Assembly (NCBI RefSeq): GCF_000173075.1
Contig: NZ_ABVL01000004.1
Span: 1 to 64,000 of the forward strand
DNA length: 64,000 nt
Reading direction: 5' to 3'
From: Chthoniobacter flavus Ellin428
Lineage (GTDB): Bacteria > Verrucomicrobiota > Verrucomicrobiia > Chthoniobacterales > Chthoniobacteraceae
The position numbers were made by a program, and so were the translations under genes. Numbering within the stretch: the first letter of the stretch is position 1; every line of letters begins with the position of its first letter. Below the pieces are notes generated by a model. The model ran no database searches and was not told where the DNA came from. It was given only the letters and a program-made list of their open reading frames with translations. Positions 42,541 through 51,529 of this stretch are shown one piece after another.

Positions 42541-43725
42541 ATGAGATCCATCGCCATTTGCGCGCTGCTGACCCCTGTGATCGCTGGTGGAGGCCTGGCC
42601 CTTTGGCCACAAGGCTCCGCCCCAGCGGCGAGCATGCCTTCCCCCTCGATGTCCCAGGCTGCAGTCGTGGCCCTGACGGCAGCGTCCAATGTCCGGCCCA
42701 GCAAGACCGGCAATGTCGTCAGCACCCAGCCGCAAACCCTGGATTTGCATACGGCGATCGAACACGGCCAGCTTTCCGCTGAATTTCGCGGCAACGGCCG
42801 CGACACTGTGCGGGCGATTTTGACGAACCGGACCGGCGGACAGCTCACCGTCCGTGTGGCTGGCGGACAGATGTTTGAATCAGGCACCAATCTGGTCGTC
42901 GTCCTGCGCTCCGGCGAAGTGGAACTCCGCCCCGGCACCCCAGTGGAAGTCACCATCCAGACCGCAGCCACCCGCTCCGCGAATAAGTTCGCCGACCGCG
43001 GCTACACGCTTTCCTACGGCACATTGCCCCGCTTGAAGCCCCTGCTCACCTATGCGCAGAATCATCCGGAGCTTTCCACCGCGACCCTGCAGACGGCGGT
43101 GCTCGCCCTGACGGAAAATCTTCCGCTCAGCGCCGTTTCCAAGTTCAGCGCCGCCGGCGCCGATCTGCCGACCCACTTTGATACCAGCGCGTTCCGCGTG
43201 GAGACAGGCGATATCGTCCATGCGCTGCTCACTCTGCGCGCCATCGGCGTGCGGGACGGCGATCTGGCGATGAATATCGATCCGCAGCTCAAGGTCGAGG
43301 CGATGATCGAACCCCTTACCCGCCCGTTTGCCATGCGCTACTATGGCATTACGCCGGCCACGGAGTGGGATTACTGGAAGTCCGAGTTGCTCTCCGGCGA
43401 TGAGGCCACCCGCCACTACGCGCTCTACGGCATCGCGCGGTTTTATCCCGATATCGCTCTCGAGATGCTCCCGAAATGGGCGCGCGAGACCAAGATGGCC
43501 GAAGTGTTCCGCATCTCCGCCATCCAGGCGCTCGCCGACACCCAGCGGCCGGAAGCCCTGCCGATCCTCGAGAAGCTTTCGGATGAATTCGGCTCTGATA
43601 CCGAACTGGGAAAAGCCGCTTCCAATTCTGCGAAATTTTTGAACACGAGCCTCGCCAAGCTGTCCGCAAACCGCACAGCGACAGTGAGTTTCCGTAGTTC
43701 CGTTGCGACTTCTCAATTCCAGTAA
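42541..43725 (+). CDS. Exported protein with HEAT-like repeats
   Basis: A 394-residue secreted or membrane-anchored protein with an N-terminal signal (SIAICALLTPVIAGGGLALW). A beta domain (about 65-150) is followed by helical repeats after about 160, ending with DEATRHYALYGIARFYPDIA and VFRISAIQALADTQRPEALP, HEAT-like units. The start at 42541 is preceded by a TAATAAT stretch (42524-42535) that could be a -10 box or simply AT-rich spacer. Function unknown. Confidence 0.7.
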   Translation: MRSIAICALLTPVIAGGGLALWPQGSAPAASMPSPSMSQAAVVALTAASNVRPSKTGNVVSTQPQTLDLHTAIEHGQLSAEFRGNGRDTVRAILTNRTGGQLTVRVAGGQMFESGTNLVVVLRSGEVELRPGTPVEVTIQTAATRSANKFADRGYTLSYGTLPRLKPLLTYAQNHPELSTATLQTAVLALTENLPLSAVSKFSAAGADLPTHFDTSAFRVETGDIVHALLTLRAIGVRDGDLAMNIDPQLKVEAMIEPLTRPFAMRYYGITPATEWDYWKSELLSGDEATRHYALYGIARFYPDIALEMLPKWARETKMAEVFRISAIQALADTQRPEALPILEKLSDEFGSDTELGKAASNSAKFLNTSLAKLSANRTATVSFRSSVATSQFQ

Positions 43726-43774
43726 GTCGCGAGAGAAACCAAACTAAAGCCAGAGCTTTACCTTCCCAAAAGCT

Positions 43775-44125
43775 ATGAAATCGCTGATCGTGTTACTCGC
43801 GGTCTGTTCGTTGGGCTACGCCGTCGACCATTGGCAGGAATTGGCGGAAAAACGTTCCTCGGTGGCGACGGTGGACGCTCCCGAGCTGATCCTCTATAGT
43901 TCGAAAGCCGAACCCGCCTGTGTGCGGCTGGAGGCCGAGTTAAAAAAACAAGGTATTCGTTACCAGAGACGTGACCTCACCGTGAATGCGACCCGACATG
44001 AGCTGAACGACGAGCTCGCCCGCGTCGGCAAAAGGGTCGACAGCGTCCCGATGCCAGTCGCGGAGATCGGCGGGGTGCTTTACGAGGGCGTGACGTTCGA
44101 GCAAATCGTGCACCGGTTGCACTAG
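43775..44125 (+). CDS. Small glutaredoxin-like protein lacking the CxxC pair
   Basis: A 116-residue protein with an N-terminal signal/anchor (LIVLLAVCSLGYAV), then a thioredoxin-type fold: ELILYSSKAEPACVRLEAEL, IRYQRRDLTVNATRHELND and VPMPVAEIGG with the cis-Pro region. The expected CxxC appears as SKAEPAC, so only one Cys remains, where a monothiol glutaredoxin keeps the first. Redox function is therefore doubtful. The gene follows the HEAT-like gene by 49 bases. Confidence 0.65.
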   Translation: MKSLIVLLAVCSLGYAVDHWQELAEKRSSVATVDAPELILYSSKAEPACVRLEAELKKQGIRYQRRDLTVNATRHELNDELARVGKRVDSVPMPVAEIGGVLYEGVTFEQIVHRLH

Positions 44126-44145
44126 GCGGATTCGCTTCTCCCAAA

Positions 44146-45219
44146 TCACTCTTTCACCGGCAGCAGCGCGAACGACCGCAGGTCGTAATCGTCGTCGTGC
44201 ACTTCGCCCTGGCCGTCGATAATGCACCGCTCGCGCTCGAGGATGTCTGCGCGTTTGTCCTCATCGTCCTTGTATTCGGACGATCTCTTCATCGCGTCGG
44301 ATATCTGTTTCATCCGCTCCACCTCGTCGTGCCAGGGCTTCTTTTCCAACTGCCGCACGGCTTTCTTGCCCGGGCCGTTGGTGAGCACCGTCATGTCGAA
44401 ACAGAAGAGGTCGATCCGCAGCGAATGGGGCGCGGCACTGCCGAAAAGCTGCTCTCGATAATCCGGCAGCTCGCCGTCCCAGCTCTTCTTGCGCGTCGCG
44501 GCAAGCTGAACGTCCCGGAAATGGGGAATGCTGTGGAACTCGGCGAAGAGCTGCGCAATCTCCGGTCGCGGCTGCTGTTCATCGGGATCGGCGCGTGGAT
44601 TGCGAATGACGAACTTCACGAACTCGTCGTGATTCTTCTTCACGCTCTTCGGATGGAAGCTTTCCACGAGTTCGATGAATTTCGCCGCATCCCTCGGCGC
44701 CAGCCGTTCGCGCGCGAGTTGGAAGACCGCTCCGTTCGTCGCCGCATTCGCCTCCTGGAGAAATGTCTGCAGGCTGCCATCCTGCGATGTGAAACCGACG
44801 ATACCGAAGGTGACGTTGGAAAAGTTATCCTGACTTTCGGCGGAGCCTTCGAGTTTGTTCAGCGTGCCTTCCCAGCAATCGATGAGGTTCGTGCTGCGCA
44901 CAAAATCATCCGGCCACGGCAGCCCCACCGCGGCGAATTCCGCAGGCCCTGCGCGCCCGCTGGCCGAGTGCGCACCGGTCAAGGTGGCCTGGAGCTGGCG
45001 TGTATTCTCCGTCGTCTCCGCGCCGAATTCATCGATCGTTTTCGGAGTGCGCACATGCTCCGGCGAAGCGGTCTGCAGGAAGGCGACCAGCTTTTGGTTG
45101 TAATCGCGGATGAGGAAGCCACGCGCTCCTTCCGCAAAAGAATAATGGTCCTCCGCGCTCATCGATAAAATCGGGAGCACCAGCAGCCACGCGGCCATCA
45201 GGGAAAGCGAGGTTTTCAT
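44146..45219 (-). CDS. GH46-like (chitosanase-fold) secreted protein
   Basis: A 357-residue exported protein (signal MKTSLSLMAAWLLVLPILSM). Two blocks resemble GH46 chitosanases: LIDCWEGTLNKLEG followed by NVTFGIVGFTSQDGSLQTFL, compared with the GH46 ENS/E..GYTAGIIGFTSGTGD region, and EFHSIPHFRDVQLAATRKKS with FDMTVLTNGPG, compared with PAFRxAQ and YDAIVMHGPG. The Glu of CWEG could be the general acid. The general-base Asp is not obvious. It is a plausible glucosamine-polymer or peptidoglycan-related hydrolase, but family membership rests on pattern reading alone. Confidence 0.5.
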   Translation of the reverse strand: MKTSLSLMAAWLLVLPILSMSAEDHYSFAEGARGFLIRDYNQKLVAFLQTASPEHVRTPKTIDEFGAETTENTRQLQATLTGAHSASGRAGPAEFAAVGLPWPDDFVRSTNLIDCWEGTLNKLEGSAESQDNFSNVTFGIVGFTSQDGSLQTFLQEANAATNGAVFQLARERLAPRDAAKFIELVESFHPKSVKKNHDEFVKFVIRNPRADPDEQQPRPEIAQLFAEFHSIPHFRDVQLAATRKKSWDGELPDYREQLFGSAAPHSLRIDLFCFDMTVLTNGPGKKAVRQLEKKPWHDEVERMKQISDAMKRSSEYKDDEDKRADILERERCIIDGQGEVHDDDYDLRSFALLPVKE

Positions 45220-45269
45220 GCAGCGACCGAGAAAGTATCGCAGCAGGGGCGCGGTGCGAGTGCGAAACA

Positions 45270-45402
45270 TGGGAGCGGAAAGTGAAAACTTCCTGCCACG
45301 CTTTCACCACAGTGGATGCTTCTTTACCACCACGACTCGGAAGATGTCTTCCGAAAGCCAGCGGCAGGCTGCGGGCACTTTCCACTTTCACTTTCCACTC
45401 CC
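45270..45402. repeat. Inverted-repeat module, GGAAAGTGAAA arms
   Basis: The left arm GGGAGCGGAAAGTGAAAACTT (45270-45290) and the right arm CACTTTCCACTTTCACTTTC with CACTCCC (45376-45402) are inverted copies of a GGAAAGTG unit. Between them is an imperfect palindrome centred on CGGAAGATGTCTTCCG (about 45334-45349). It fills the gap between the divergent GH46-like gene and thiE. Confidence 0.7.
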
Positions 45403-45427
45403 AGCGAAAGATGCTCGATTGCCCGCG

Positions 45428-46084
45428 ATGAAAAATCTCGCTGACGCACTGCTCTACGGAATCCTCGACCTCGGCTACACGCCGGCGGATGATGTCGAGC
45501 GCGTCACCGAGCAGATGCTCGCCGGTGGTGTGGATATCCTGCAACTGCGCGCCAAGGACTGGGACGAGTCTGCAGTCGAATCGCTCTGCAATCGTCTGCT
45601 CCCGCTCACCGAAGGCGCCGGCGTTCCTTTCATCATCAACGATTACCCACAACTCGTCCCTTCGGTCGGCGCGCAAGGCGCGCACGTTGGTCAGGATGAC
45701 TTTACCGTTTCCGATGCCCGCTGGCGTGCCGGCCGTGCCCTGGCCGGGGAAGTGCCGCCGGTGATCATCGGCAAATCCACCCACAGCTTCGAGCAAGCCG
45801 TCGCTGCCGCCGCTGACGGCGCGGACTACATCGGCTTTGGCCCGCTTTTCGCCACGCCCACCAAACCGGGCCGCCCGGCCATCGGTCTCGAAAATATCGC
45901 CCGCATTCACGAGACCGTGCAGATTCCGATCTTCTGCATCGGGGGCATCAAGTGGGAAAATCTCGACGCGATCATCGAGGCCGGCGCGCGACGCGTGGTT
46001 ATCGTCTCCGGTCTGCTGCAAGCGCCCGACATCGCGGCCTATGCACGGCGGGCGAAGGAGCGGTTGCTGAACAACGCTATCTGA
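45428..46084 (+). CDS. thiE: Thiamine phosphate synthase
   Basis: A 218-residue TIM-barrel enzyme that joins HMP-PP and thiazole phosphate. Motifs in order are YGILDLGY, GGVDILQLRAKDWDE, PFIINDYPQLV, GAHVGQDDFTV, VIIGKSTHSFEQA, DYIGFGPLFATPTKPG and FCIGGIKWENL. The start at 45428 is the first Met of the barrel; the frame upstream is repeat sequence. No other thi gene is nearby, so the gene stands alone. Confidence 0.92.
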   Translation: MKNLADALLYGILDLGYTPADDVERVTEQMLAGGVDILQLRAKDWDESAVESLCNRLLPLTEGAGVPFIINDYPQLVPSVGAQGAHVGQDDFTVSDARWRAGRALAGEVPPVIIGKSTHSFEQAVAAAADGADYIGFGPLFATPTKPGRPAIGLENIARIHETVQIPIFCIGGIKWENLDAIIEAGARRVVIVSGLLQAPDIAAYARRAKERLLNNAI

Positions 46085-46126
46085 ACTCATGGTGGCGTTT
46101 ATGAATGCGAAAAGGCGATCGTCGGA

Positions 46127-46251
46127 CGCTTGCGTTTCGGAGTGCGGCGCTGCTGCGCCGCTTTTCGATCAGGCTCGCGAACCGCAATGTCCGCATTGCT
46201 CCACGATTTCCCAAAGCGGCGCAGCAGCGCACGCACTCCAAAACGCAAGCG
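46127..46251. repeat. Large hairpin with about 39-bp arms
   Basis: The left arm (46127-46165) starts CGCTTGCGTTTCGGAGTGCG and ends CTGCGCCGCTTTT; the right arm (46213-46251) is its near-perfect complement, with one mismatch and a short indel. The loop is about 47 bases. It lies between thiE and the methyltransferase gene. No T-run follows, so it is not a plain terminator. Confidence 0.8.
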
Positions 46252-46286
46252 CGCCACCGCGCGCGGCGTAAATTGGGCGCATTCCC

Positions 46287-47159
46287 ATGAGTGAATCCTC
46301 CATCCAAAATGTCTCCGACACCGCCTTTATGGTGGCCGCCTATCGTGCCGCTGAGACCGAGCGTCCCAATGCGCTGTTCCAAGATCCACTCGCGGCCCGT
46401 TTGTCCGGCGACCATGGGAAAAAGATCATCGAAAACCTTCCCAAGGGAGCATTCGTCGGCGGCTGGTCCGTCATCATTCGGACCTGTGTAATCGATCGGT
46501 TGATCCAGACAGCCATCGCCGAAGGGATCGAGACCATTTTGAATCTCGGCGCGGGCCTCGATACGCGGCCTTATCGGATGGACTTGCCCGCATCGTTGCG
46601 TTGGATCGAAGCCGACTTCCCGCACATGATCGAATTGAAAGAAGAGAAGCTGGCTGGGGAAACGGCATGCTGCCGATTGGAGCGCATCAGCGTGGACTTG
46701 GGCGACGATGCGGCACGGGAAAAGTTCCTCGCCGAAGTGGCGGCCAGTTCAGCGAAGATTCTCGTCCTGACCGAGGGAGTGATTCCTTATCTGACCCCGG
46801 AGCAGGTTACCGCCCTCGCGCGGGATCTGAAATCAAAGCCGTCGTTCCGATATTGGATCGCCGATTACTTTGCGCCGGAGACCTATCGCTATCGGCGGCG
46901 CAAAGGAATGACGCGCGTGATGAAGAACGCTCCCTTCCGATTTGAGCCCGCCGACTTCTTCGGATTCTTTCGCGAACGGGGCTGGCAACCGAAGGAGATC
47001 CGTTACCTCGCGGAAGAGGCAGAACAGCTAAACCGTCCCCTGCGGTTTCCATTGCCGATGCGAATGTGGATCAAACTGGTGAGCCTGCTCATGTCGCCGG
47101 AAAGGCGGGCATCCATGAAGCGGTTCATGGGGTATGTGCTCTTTGAGCCGATGGCGTGA
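46287..47159 (+). CDS. Class I SAM-dependent methyltransferase, LCM/PPM-like
   Basis: A 290-residue methyltransferase of the leucine carboxyl methyltransferase type (SAM_MTase UPF0146/LCM). Motifs are VSDTAFMVAAYRAAETERPN, TILNLGAGLDTRPYRMDL (the glycine-rich SAM site, with LDTRPYR typical of LCM), RWIEADFPHMIELK and ILVLTEGVIPYLTPEQ. The start follows the hairpin by about 35 bases. Substrate unknown; many family members act on small natural products or polyketides. Confidence 0.85.
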   Translation: MSESSIQNVSDTAFMVAAYRAAETERPNALFQDPLAARLSGDHGKKIIENLPKGAFVGGWSVIIRTCVIDRLIQTAIAEGIETILNLGAGLDTRPYRMDLPASLRWIEADFPHMIELKEEKLAGETACCRLERISVDLGDDAAREKFLAEVAASSAKILVLTEGVIPYLTPEQVTALARDLKSKPSFRYWIADYFAPETYRYRRRKGMTRVMKNAPFRFEPADFFGFFRERGWQPKEIRYLAEEAEQLNRPLRFPLPMRMWIKLVSLLMSPERRASMKRFMGYVLFEPMA

Positions 47160-47209
47160 TGGGCTTTTCGTGTTCAGTGCGGCGGAACCGCAACCAAAGA
47201 ATTTTTTTT

Positions 47210-47384
47210 AAACGCAGAGGCCGCAGAGACGCAGAGAAGCAACCAAAGAGAACCGCGAATGGGTGCCAATGAGCGCGAATAAAGGGCGCAAACGCGATTT
47301 TTTCCATACGCGTTTATTCGTGTCCATTCACGGTTCAAAAAGTTCCGCAAGCTGCGTACACTTTTCGGGGTAGCACTGCGGAGA
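47210..47384. repeat. Composite intergenic repeat, copy 2 (inverted)
   Basis: It holds AACGCAGAGGCCGCAGAGAC, an ACCGCGAATGGGTGCCAATG arm (47251-47283) with its complement TTTATTCGTGTCCATTCACG (47313-47336), and on the opposite strand the shared block found in copies 1 and 3 (CTGCAGTGCTA...GCTTGCGGAACTTTTT, read on the minus strand from about 47384 to 47340). Confidence 0.72.
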
Positions 47385-47422
47385 GCGCCGAGGGCAGGAG
47401 AGGAATACGCTCTCTTTTCAGT

Positions 47423-47616
47423 GTCATCCTGAGCGAAGCGCTCGCGGGCCAGTGGGGAGCGCGCAGTCGAAGGATCCGGTCGCTTTACGAGCGATTCTCG
47501 CTGGTTGTTCGGCCGGGTTGCTGAGCAGTCCCATAGGCGTCTCGCCGGTTGTTCCACGGGGTTCTTCGACTCCGTGCCCGCCACCTACCCGCCGGGGCAC
47601 TCCGCTCAGAATGACC
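47423..47616. repeat. Long inverted-repeat element, GTCATCCTGAGCG ends
   Basis: GTCATCCTGAGCG (47423-47435) and CGCTCAGAATGAC (47604-47616) are inverted ends with one mismatch. Inside, CAGTCGAAGGATCC (about 47465) is mirrored by GGGTTCTTCGACT (about 47560). This is the structure of a miniature inverted-repeat element; sequences of this kind are widespread in intergenic regions of soil bacteria. No protein is encoded. Confidence 0.72.
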
Positions 47617-47670
47617 GCGAGGAGAGGAGTTTGCTTATCTCGCCGTCGCTGAAAATTGAGGACAAAGGCT

Positions 47671-49260
47671 CTACGGTTTTGCGGCCTCAGGTGTGATCTG
47701 GTAAAGCCGAATCCCCGGCTGCAGATACGAGATTGTGCCCTTCGGCCATTCCTTGAGCAGTTTGCCCTCGGCGAAAAGGTGGGCGTAGAAATCGCGCTGT
47801 TTGTTGTAGCCGGACTTCACGTTGGCTTGCGGCTTGGTCTCGTCGTTAAAGTAGCGCCCGTAGTTTTGTTTGCACACCGCGACGTAGCCCACGCCTTCGC
47901 TGCGCAATTTGTCCAAGTCGCCGAGATCGGGGGCGAGGCCGGATTTCGCCTCGAGCACTTTTTGCGGGACGCGGGCGGTGCTGCTCGGGCCATCGTTGCC
48001 CTTGGTCGCGGCGAGATTCACCCGATGATCTTCGGCGATGACGGCATCGAGCGGCAGGTTCGCTTTGATCCACGCGGCGACGGCGGCGGGGTCGTCGTGT
48101 TGAAAACCATCCCACGAGCGATGAAACGCCGGCCATTCCACATAAACCGTCCACGCGAGCAACGCTGCCGTCACGGCATGGCCGAGGAGGATGCGGCCGC
48201 GAATATCCGACGCTCCGAGCACACGCCCGATCTCGCCTACTCCGAGCGCCGCCAGTAGAGGCACCATCGCGCTCACCGGCAGGAGGTAACGCTCGGCAAT
48301 TTTCGGTGAGCAGGAGATCAGGCCGAGGAAGAGGATGGGGAAGAGCAGGGTGATCCACTCGGCTGGCGTGCGGCGCCGCGCGGTGGCCAGCAACGCGACG
48401 GCGTAGATGGCCACGAACCCCCATTCCACCGGTGGCACCTTGCTCTTCAGCGAGTTGACGTATTCCGCGTGGGGCACCTTGCGAGTCAGCCCGTGGTGAC
48501 CGCCAGCCACACCGTCCATCTCGTTGCGAATGCTCCTAAACGGGCTGGAGATCTGCCAACCGAACATCGGGAAATTGCAGATGAGGAAGGTGACGACGAA
48601 GACGATGGCAAAGGACTTTACCCGCGCCTTCCGCGGCAGAAAGGCATCGCTCGTCTTGTGCCAGATGACGATGGGCAGCGCGAAGAGAATCGCGACGATG
48701 CCGAGGTACTTCCCCGCCGCGGCCAGCCCGCAGGCGATGGCCAGGAAGCGCAGCGGGCGTTTCCCCGGCGCGCGCCACCAGATGTGCGCCGCGAGGAGGG
48801 CGAGCGCCAACCCGAAGAGCAGCGCCGGGTCCTCCTTCATGTAGTGCGACATCTCGAAGAGATCGTCCTGCAAAGCCACAGCCAGCCCCGCGCCCCAGCC
48901 GATGAGCAGCCCATAGTTCCACCACGCGAGCAGCGCAAACGCCACTACGCTCCCCGCGGCAAACGCTGCCGACACCCACCGCCCCGTTTCCACGATTGCC
49001 TGTGGATCGTGCGGCAGAAAGGCAAGGTGCGCGACATAAGTGGAGACCTGCAGGAGGAGCAGGGGATGATGGTAATTGCGACTGCCCACCAACACCTGCG
49101 TGACCTTGCCGCCTTCGTCGGGGTGATAAGTGTAGGGGAAATTATTGTGCCGCGTGTGCAGCCACAGGGTGAGGGCAAAGAGCACCACGGCCATGAGCCA
49201 TACACCCGGCGTGATGCGCGGAGATTCGGTGGTCGCGGGAGAGGGAAGGGGATCGGTCAC
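47671..49260 (-). CDS. Glycosyltransferase family 39-type membrane protein
   Basis: A 529-residue integral membrane protein with about ten to twelve helices. The first luminal loop has the family's acidic motif in TYHPDEGGKVTQV (Asp then Glu after the first helix), as in ArnT/PMT-type enzymes that move sugars from polyprenyl phosphate donors. LLFGLALALLAAHIWWRAPG, then AGKYLGIVAILFALPIVIW; the C-terminal part is periplasmic, with YGRYFNDETK. Likely acts in decorating surface glycans or lipid A-like molecules. It is divergent from the GtrA-like gene. Confidence 0.72.
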   Translation of the reverse strand: MTDPLPSPATTESPRITPGVWLMAVVLFALTLWLHTRHNNFPYTYHPDEGGKVTQVLVGSRNYHHPLLLLQVSTYVAHLAFLPHDPQAIVETGRWVSAAFAAGSVVAFALLAWWNYGLLIGWGAGLAVALQDDLFEMSHYMKEDPALLFGLALALLAAHIWWRAPGKRPLRFLAIACGLAAAGKYLGIVAILFALPIVIWHKTSDAFLPRKARVKSFAIVFVVTFLICNFPMFGWQISSPFRSIRNEMDGVAGGHHGLTRKVPHAEYVNSLKSKVPPVEWGFVAIYAVALLATARRRTPAEWITLLFPILFLGLISCSPKIAERYLLPVSAMVPLLAALGVGEIGRVLGASDIRGRILLGHAVTAALLAWTVYVEWPAFHRSWDGFQHDDPAAVAAWIKANLPLDAVIAEDHRVNLAATKGNDGPSSTARVPQKVLEAKSGLAPDLGDLDKLRSEGVGYVAVCKQNYGRYFNDETKPQANVKSGYNKQRDFYAHLFAEGKLLKEWPKGTISYLQPGIRLYQITPEAAKP

Positions 49261-49314
49261 AATGAGGGAGCGGCTTGGTTACACGATGGCGTCGAACCGG
49301 GCAAAAGAGGGAGA

Positions 49315-49391
49315 AACATCCAACATCCAATTAAGAGCGCGTTCCGCACACGCATGCGCCATTGGGTGTTGAGTGTTGGATGTTGGATGTT
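49315..49391. repeat. Inverted-repeat module, AACATCCAAC arms
   Basis: AACATCCAACATCCAATTA (49315-49332) is mirrored by CATTGGGTGTTGAGTGTTGG and TGTTGGATGTT (49360-49391). The loop contains CACGCATGCGCCATTGG, nearly the same as in the module at 39342. It lies between the divergent GT39 and GtrA-like genes. Confidence 0.78.
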
Positions 49392-49417
49392 CAGTCTTCA
49401 CGGACAGCACCATTCCA

Positions 49418-49912
49418 TTGAAATTCTCGAAGTCCTTTTTTGCACGTCTGTTTTGGTTTCTCGTCGGCGGGGTGCTGAGCATCTGGGTCAATGCCGGGCT
49501 GTTTCGGCTCTTTTCCCACGGCTTCGGGTGGAAGGACTGGCTCGCCTACGCGCTGAGTCTCGCGATCGTCAATGTGCTCCTATTCCTGTGGAACTACGTC
49601 GTCGGCTTCAAATCCGACCGGCACTGGACGGATGCCGCATGGCGCCAGGCCGTCTGCTTGAGCGTGTCCAATGGGCTCAATTACACGCTCGTCCTCGTCC
49701 TGCTGAGGCTCATCCCGCATTGTCCCGAAATCTTCGCGAAGGCCTTTGGCTGGTCGCCTTTCATCCACCAAAAACTGGTCGATCTCTGGAAAGAAGGCGT
49801 CATCGCCGGCGTGCAGGTCTTCATCGCTTTTTTCAAATTCGGCCTCTACCACTACTGGGTCTACCCCCAGCGCGAATCGGCCGCTTCTCCGGCCGAGGCG
49901 GAGCGGGCGTAG
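49418..49912 (+). CDS. GtrA-like family protein
   Basis: A 164-residue protein with four transmembrane helices, of the GtrA/DPMS type (flippase for polyprenyl-linked sugars). It begins LKFSKSFFARLFWFLVGGVL, then DWLAYALSLAIVNVLLFLWN, and NGLNYTLVLVLLRLI. The LWNYVVGFK motif after the second helix is typical. I chose a TTG start at 49418 because the ATG at 49373 lies inside the repeat module; either is possible. It is usually paired with a GT2, one of which (54838) is a few genes away. Confidence 0.7.
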   Translation: MKFSKSFFARLFWFLVGGVLSIWVNAGLFRLFSHGFGWKDWLAYALSLAIVNVLLFLWNYVVGFKSDRHWTDAAWRQAVCLSVSNGLNYTLVLVLLRLIPHCPEIFAKAFGWSPFIHQKLVDLWKEGVIAGVQVFIAFFKFGLYHYWVYPQRESAASPAEAERA

Positions 49913-49931
49913 CGCACCTTTACGGCGCCGC

Positions 49932-49988
49932 CGGGTTTCCATCAGCCATTTTCCGTTAGTCTGTCATTTCCCCATTTTCCATCTGCCA
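49932..49988. repeat. Low-complexity CCATTTTCC run
   Basis: CCATTTTCCGTTAGTCTGTC followed by CCCCATTTTCCATCTGCC is a degenerate tandem run of the type that forms single arms of the modules elsewhere. No opposite arm was found. It precedes the next start by a few bases. Confidence 0.45.
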
Positions 49989-49993
49989 TCCCC

Positions 49994-51529
49994 ATGCCTG
50001 AACCCACGGCGCCCGAACCTCTTCGTTTTTCCATGCAGTGGCGCCGGCTCGTGCTGCTCTGCCTCCCGGCGCTGATCCTTGGCGCCATCTTGCGGTTCTC
50101 CCTCCTTACCGCCCTGCCGGAGGGCTACTACGGTCCGGACAGCAATTCTTATTTCGACACCACCTCCGCGCTCTGGCTGAAGCATGAGTGGGACATGGGG
50201 CCAAAACGCCGCTGGGTTTATCCGCTGCTCCTCATTCCCACGCCGATTTTGCCCGGCCGCAATGTCGCCACCATCGCGGTCGTGCAGCACATCGTCGGCC
50301 TGCTCGTGTCGGTCATTGGTATCGGCTGGATCACGCTGAATCTCACTCGCCGCCCGACGATCTGGGTGCCACTGGTCGCCATCTTTGTGGCCATCTGGCC
50401 GCGGATGGTCTGGTACGAGCAGGAAGTCGTCGCCGAGTCCATTTTGCTCGATAGCATCATTCTCACCATGGCCCTGGCCTTCCCGGTGCAACGCTTGCGC
50501 GAGCCGAAACGCCTATTCTGGTTCCTCATGGCCGCGGCCTTGATCATCGCCATCAAGCCACATGGCCGGCCGATCTGGATCGGGCTGATGATTTCCGCCG
50601 TGCTGCTCGCCGGATGGCCGTGGCGCTGGAGCAAGCCCTGCTGGGGCGCGCTGGCACTCTCGCTGGTCGTGATCCTGACCACCGGCAGTTCCAAGCAGGG
50701 CCCCTGGCTGTTGCTTAGTTCTTCCTTGCCGCTGGTGGATCCGGACCACGGCAAATGGCCCGAGTATCGGGCCGTTCTCAAACCCTTCATTGAAGAAGCC
50801 CGCGCCGATCTCTCACAGTATCCTTGGAAACAGGCGCGTTATAAAAAGATGCTCGTCGAGTCCGGCGAGAATCTGCAGCTCGGTCCCGTGTGGCAGGAGA
50901 TGCTCAAGGAACGGAAAAAGACGAAATTCCTGCGTGTCTGCAACGATCTGGCTCACGACGCCATTTTGCATTCGCCCTTCACTTACGCGCAGATGGTTTT
51001 GCGGAAAATCGGCGCGGTCCTGGCCGATCAAGACGCAGGCACGTTCATGGCGCCCCGCGCCTTTTGGAAAAGCCAGCTCGACGACAACGAGGAGCGCTGG
51101 ATGAAGCATCCGGATGAAATGAAGCTGCTCTACGAGATGGACGAGAACGCCTATCTCTCCCTGGCCGAGCAGCGCCGAAAGCAGAGGGAATGGTACGAGC
51201 CCTGGGTCTACCACTTTGACCATGCCTTTTCCTGGATGAAGGCAAGCCGTGGCGAAGCCCGAAAGCTATATCTGCATCCGGCATGGTTCGGACTTCTCGC
51301 CTTGTTCGGCTTTCTCACCTGCCTGCGCCCCTCCCGCTGGCGCGAGACTTCGCCGCTCTGGCTTGCGCTGGGGTTCTATCTGGGCTTGATCTTTGGGATC
51401 GGTGATGCGGTGAGCCGTTATTTGCAGCCGATCGAATGGATCGGTCTTATTTTCGTGGCCTTGGGCCTGGACTGGTTGCTCGGGCTGGTCTGGCGGGAAG
51501 AGCCAGTCCCCGAAGAAGTGGAAAGTTGA
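49994..51529 (+). CDS. Polytopic membrane protein, GT39-like
   Basis: A 511-residue protein with about ten helices and a long periplasmic loop. The first loop has EGYYGPDSNSYFDTTSALWL, where the Asp after the first helix matches the catalytic acid of GT39-type transferases. Helices follow, such as WVPLVAIFVAIWPRMVWYEQ and LFWFLMAAALIIAIKPHG, then a soluble stretch of about 150 residues, and a helix pair near the C-terminus (FGLLALFGFLTCL, GLIFVALGLDWLLGLVW). It probably uses a polyprenyl phosphate sugar donor, but the acceptor is unknown. It resembles the next gene in layout, possibly from a duplication. Confidence 0.65.
   Translation: MPEPTAPEPLRFSMQWRRLVLLCLPALILGAILRFSLLTALPEGYYGPDSNSYFDTTSALWLKHEWDMGPKRRWVYPLLLIPTPILPGRNVATIAVVQHIVGLLVSVIGIGWITLNLTRRPTIWVPLVAIFVAIWPRMVWYEQEVVAESILLDSIILTMALAFPVQRLREPKRLFWFLMAAALIIAIKPHGRPIWIGLMISAVLLAGWPWRWSKPCWGALALSLVVILTTGSSKQGPWLLLSSSLPLVDPDHGKWPEYRAVLKPFIEEARADLSQYPWKQARYKKMLVESGENLQLGPVWQEMLKERKKTKFLRVCNDLAHDAILHSPFTYAQMVLRKIGAVLADQDAGTFMAPRAFWKSQLDDNEERWMKHPDEMKLLYEMDENAYLSLAEQRRKQREWYEPWVYHFDHAFSWMKASRGEARKLYLHPAWFGLLALFGFLTCLRPSRWRETSPLWLALGFYLGLIFGIGDAVSRYLQPIEWIGLIFVALGLDWLLGLVWREEPVPEEVES

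Noticed and set aside
48469..49959. 496-codon plus-strand frame opposite the GT39 gene
   Set aside because: It covers the antisense of a well-supported membrane protein and its composition is Arg-rich with no motif.
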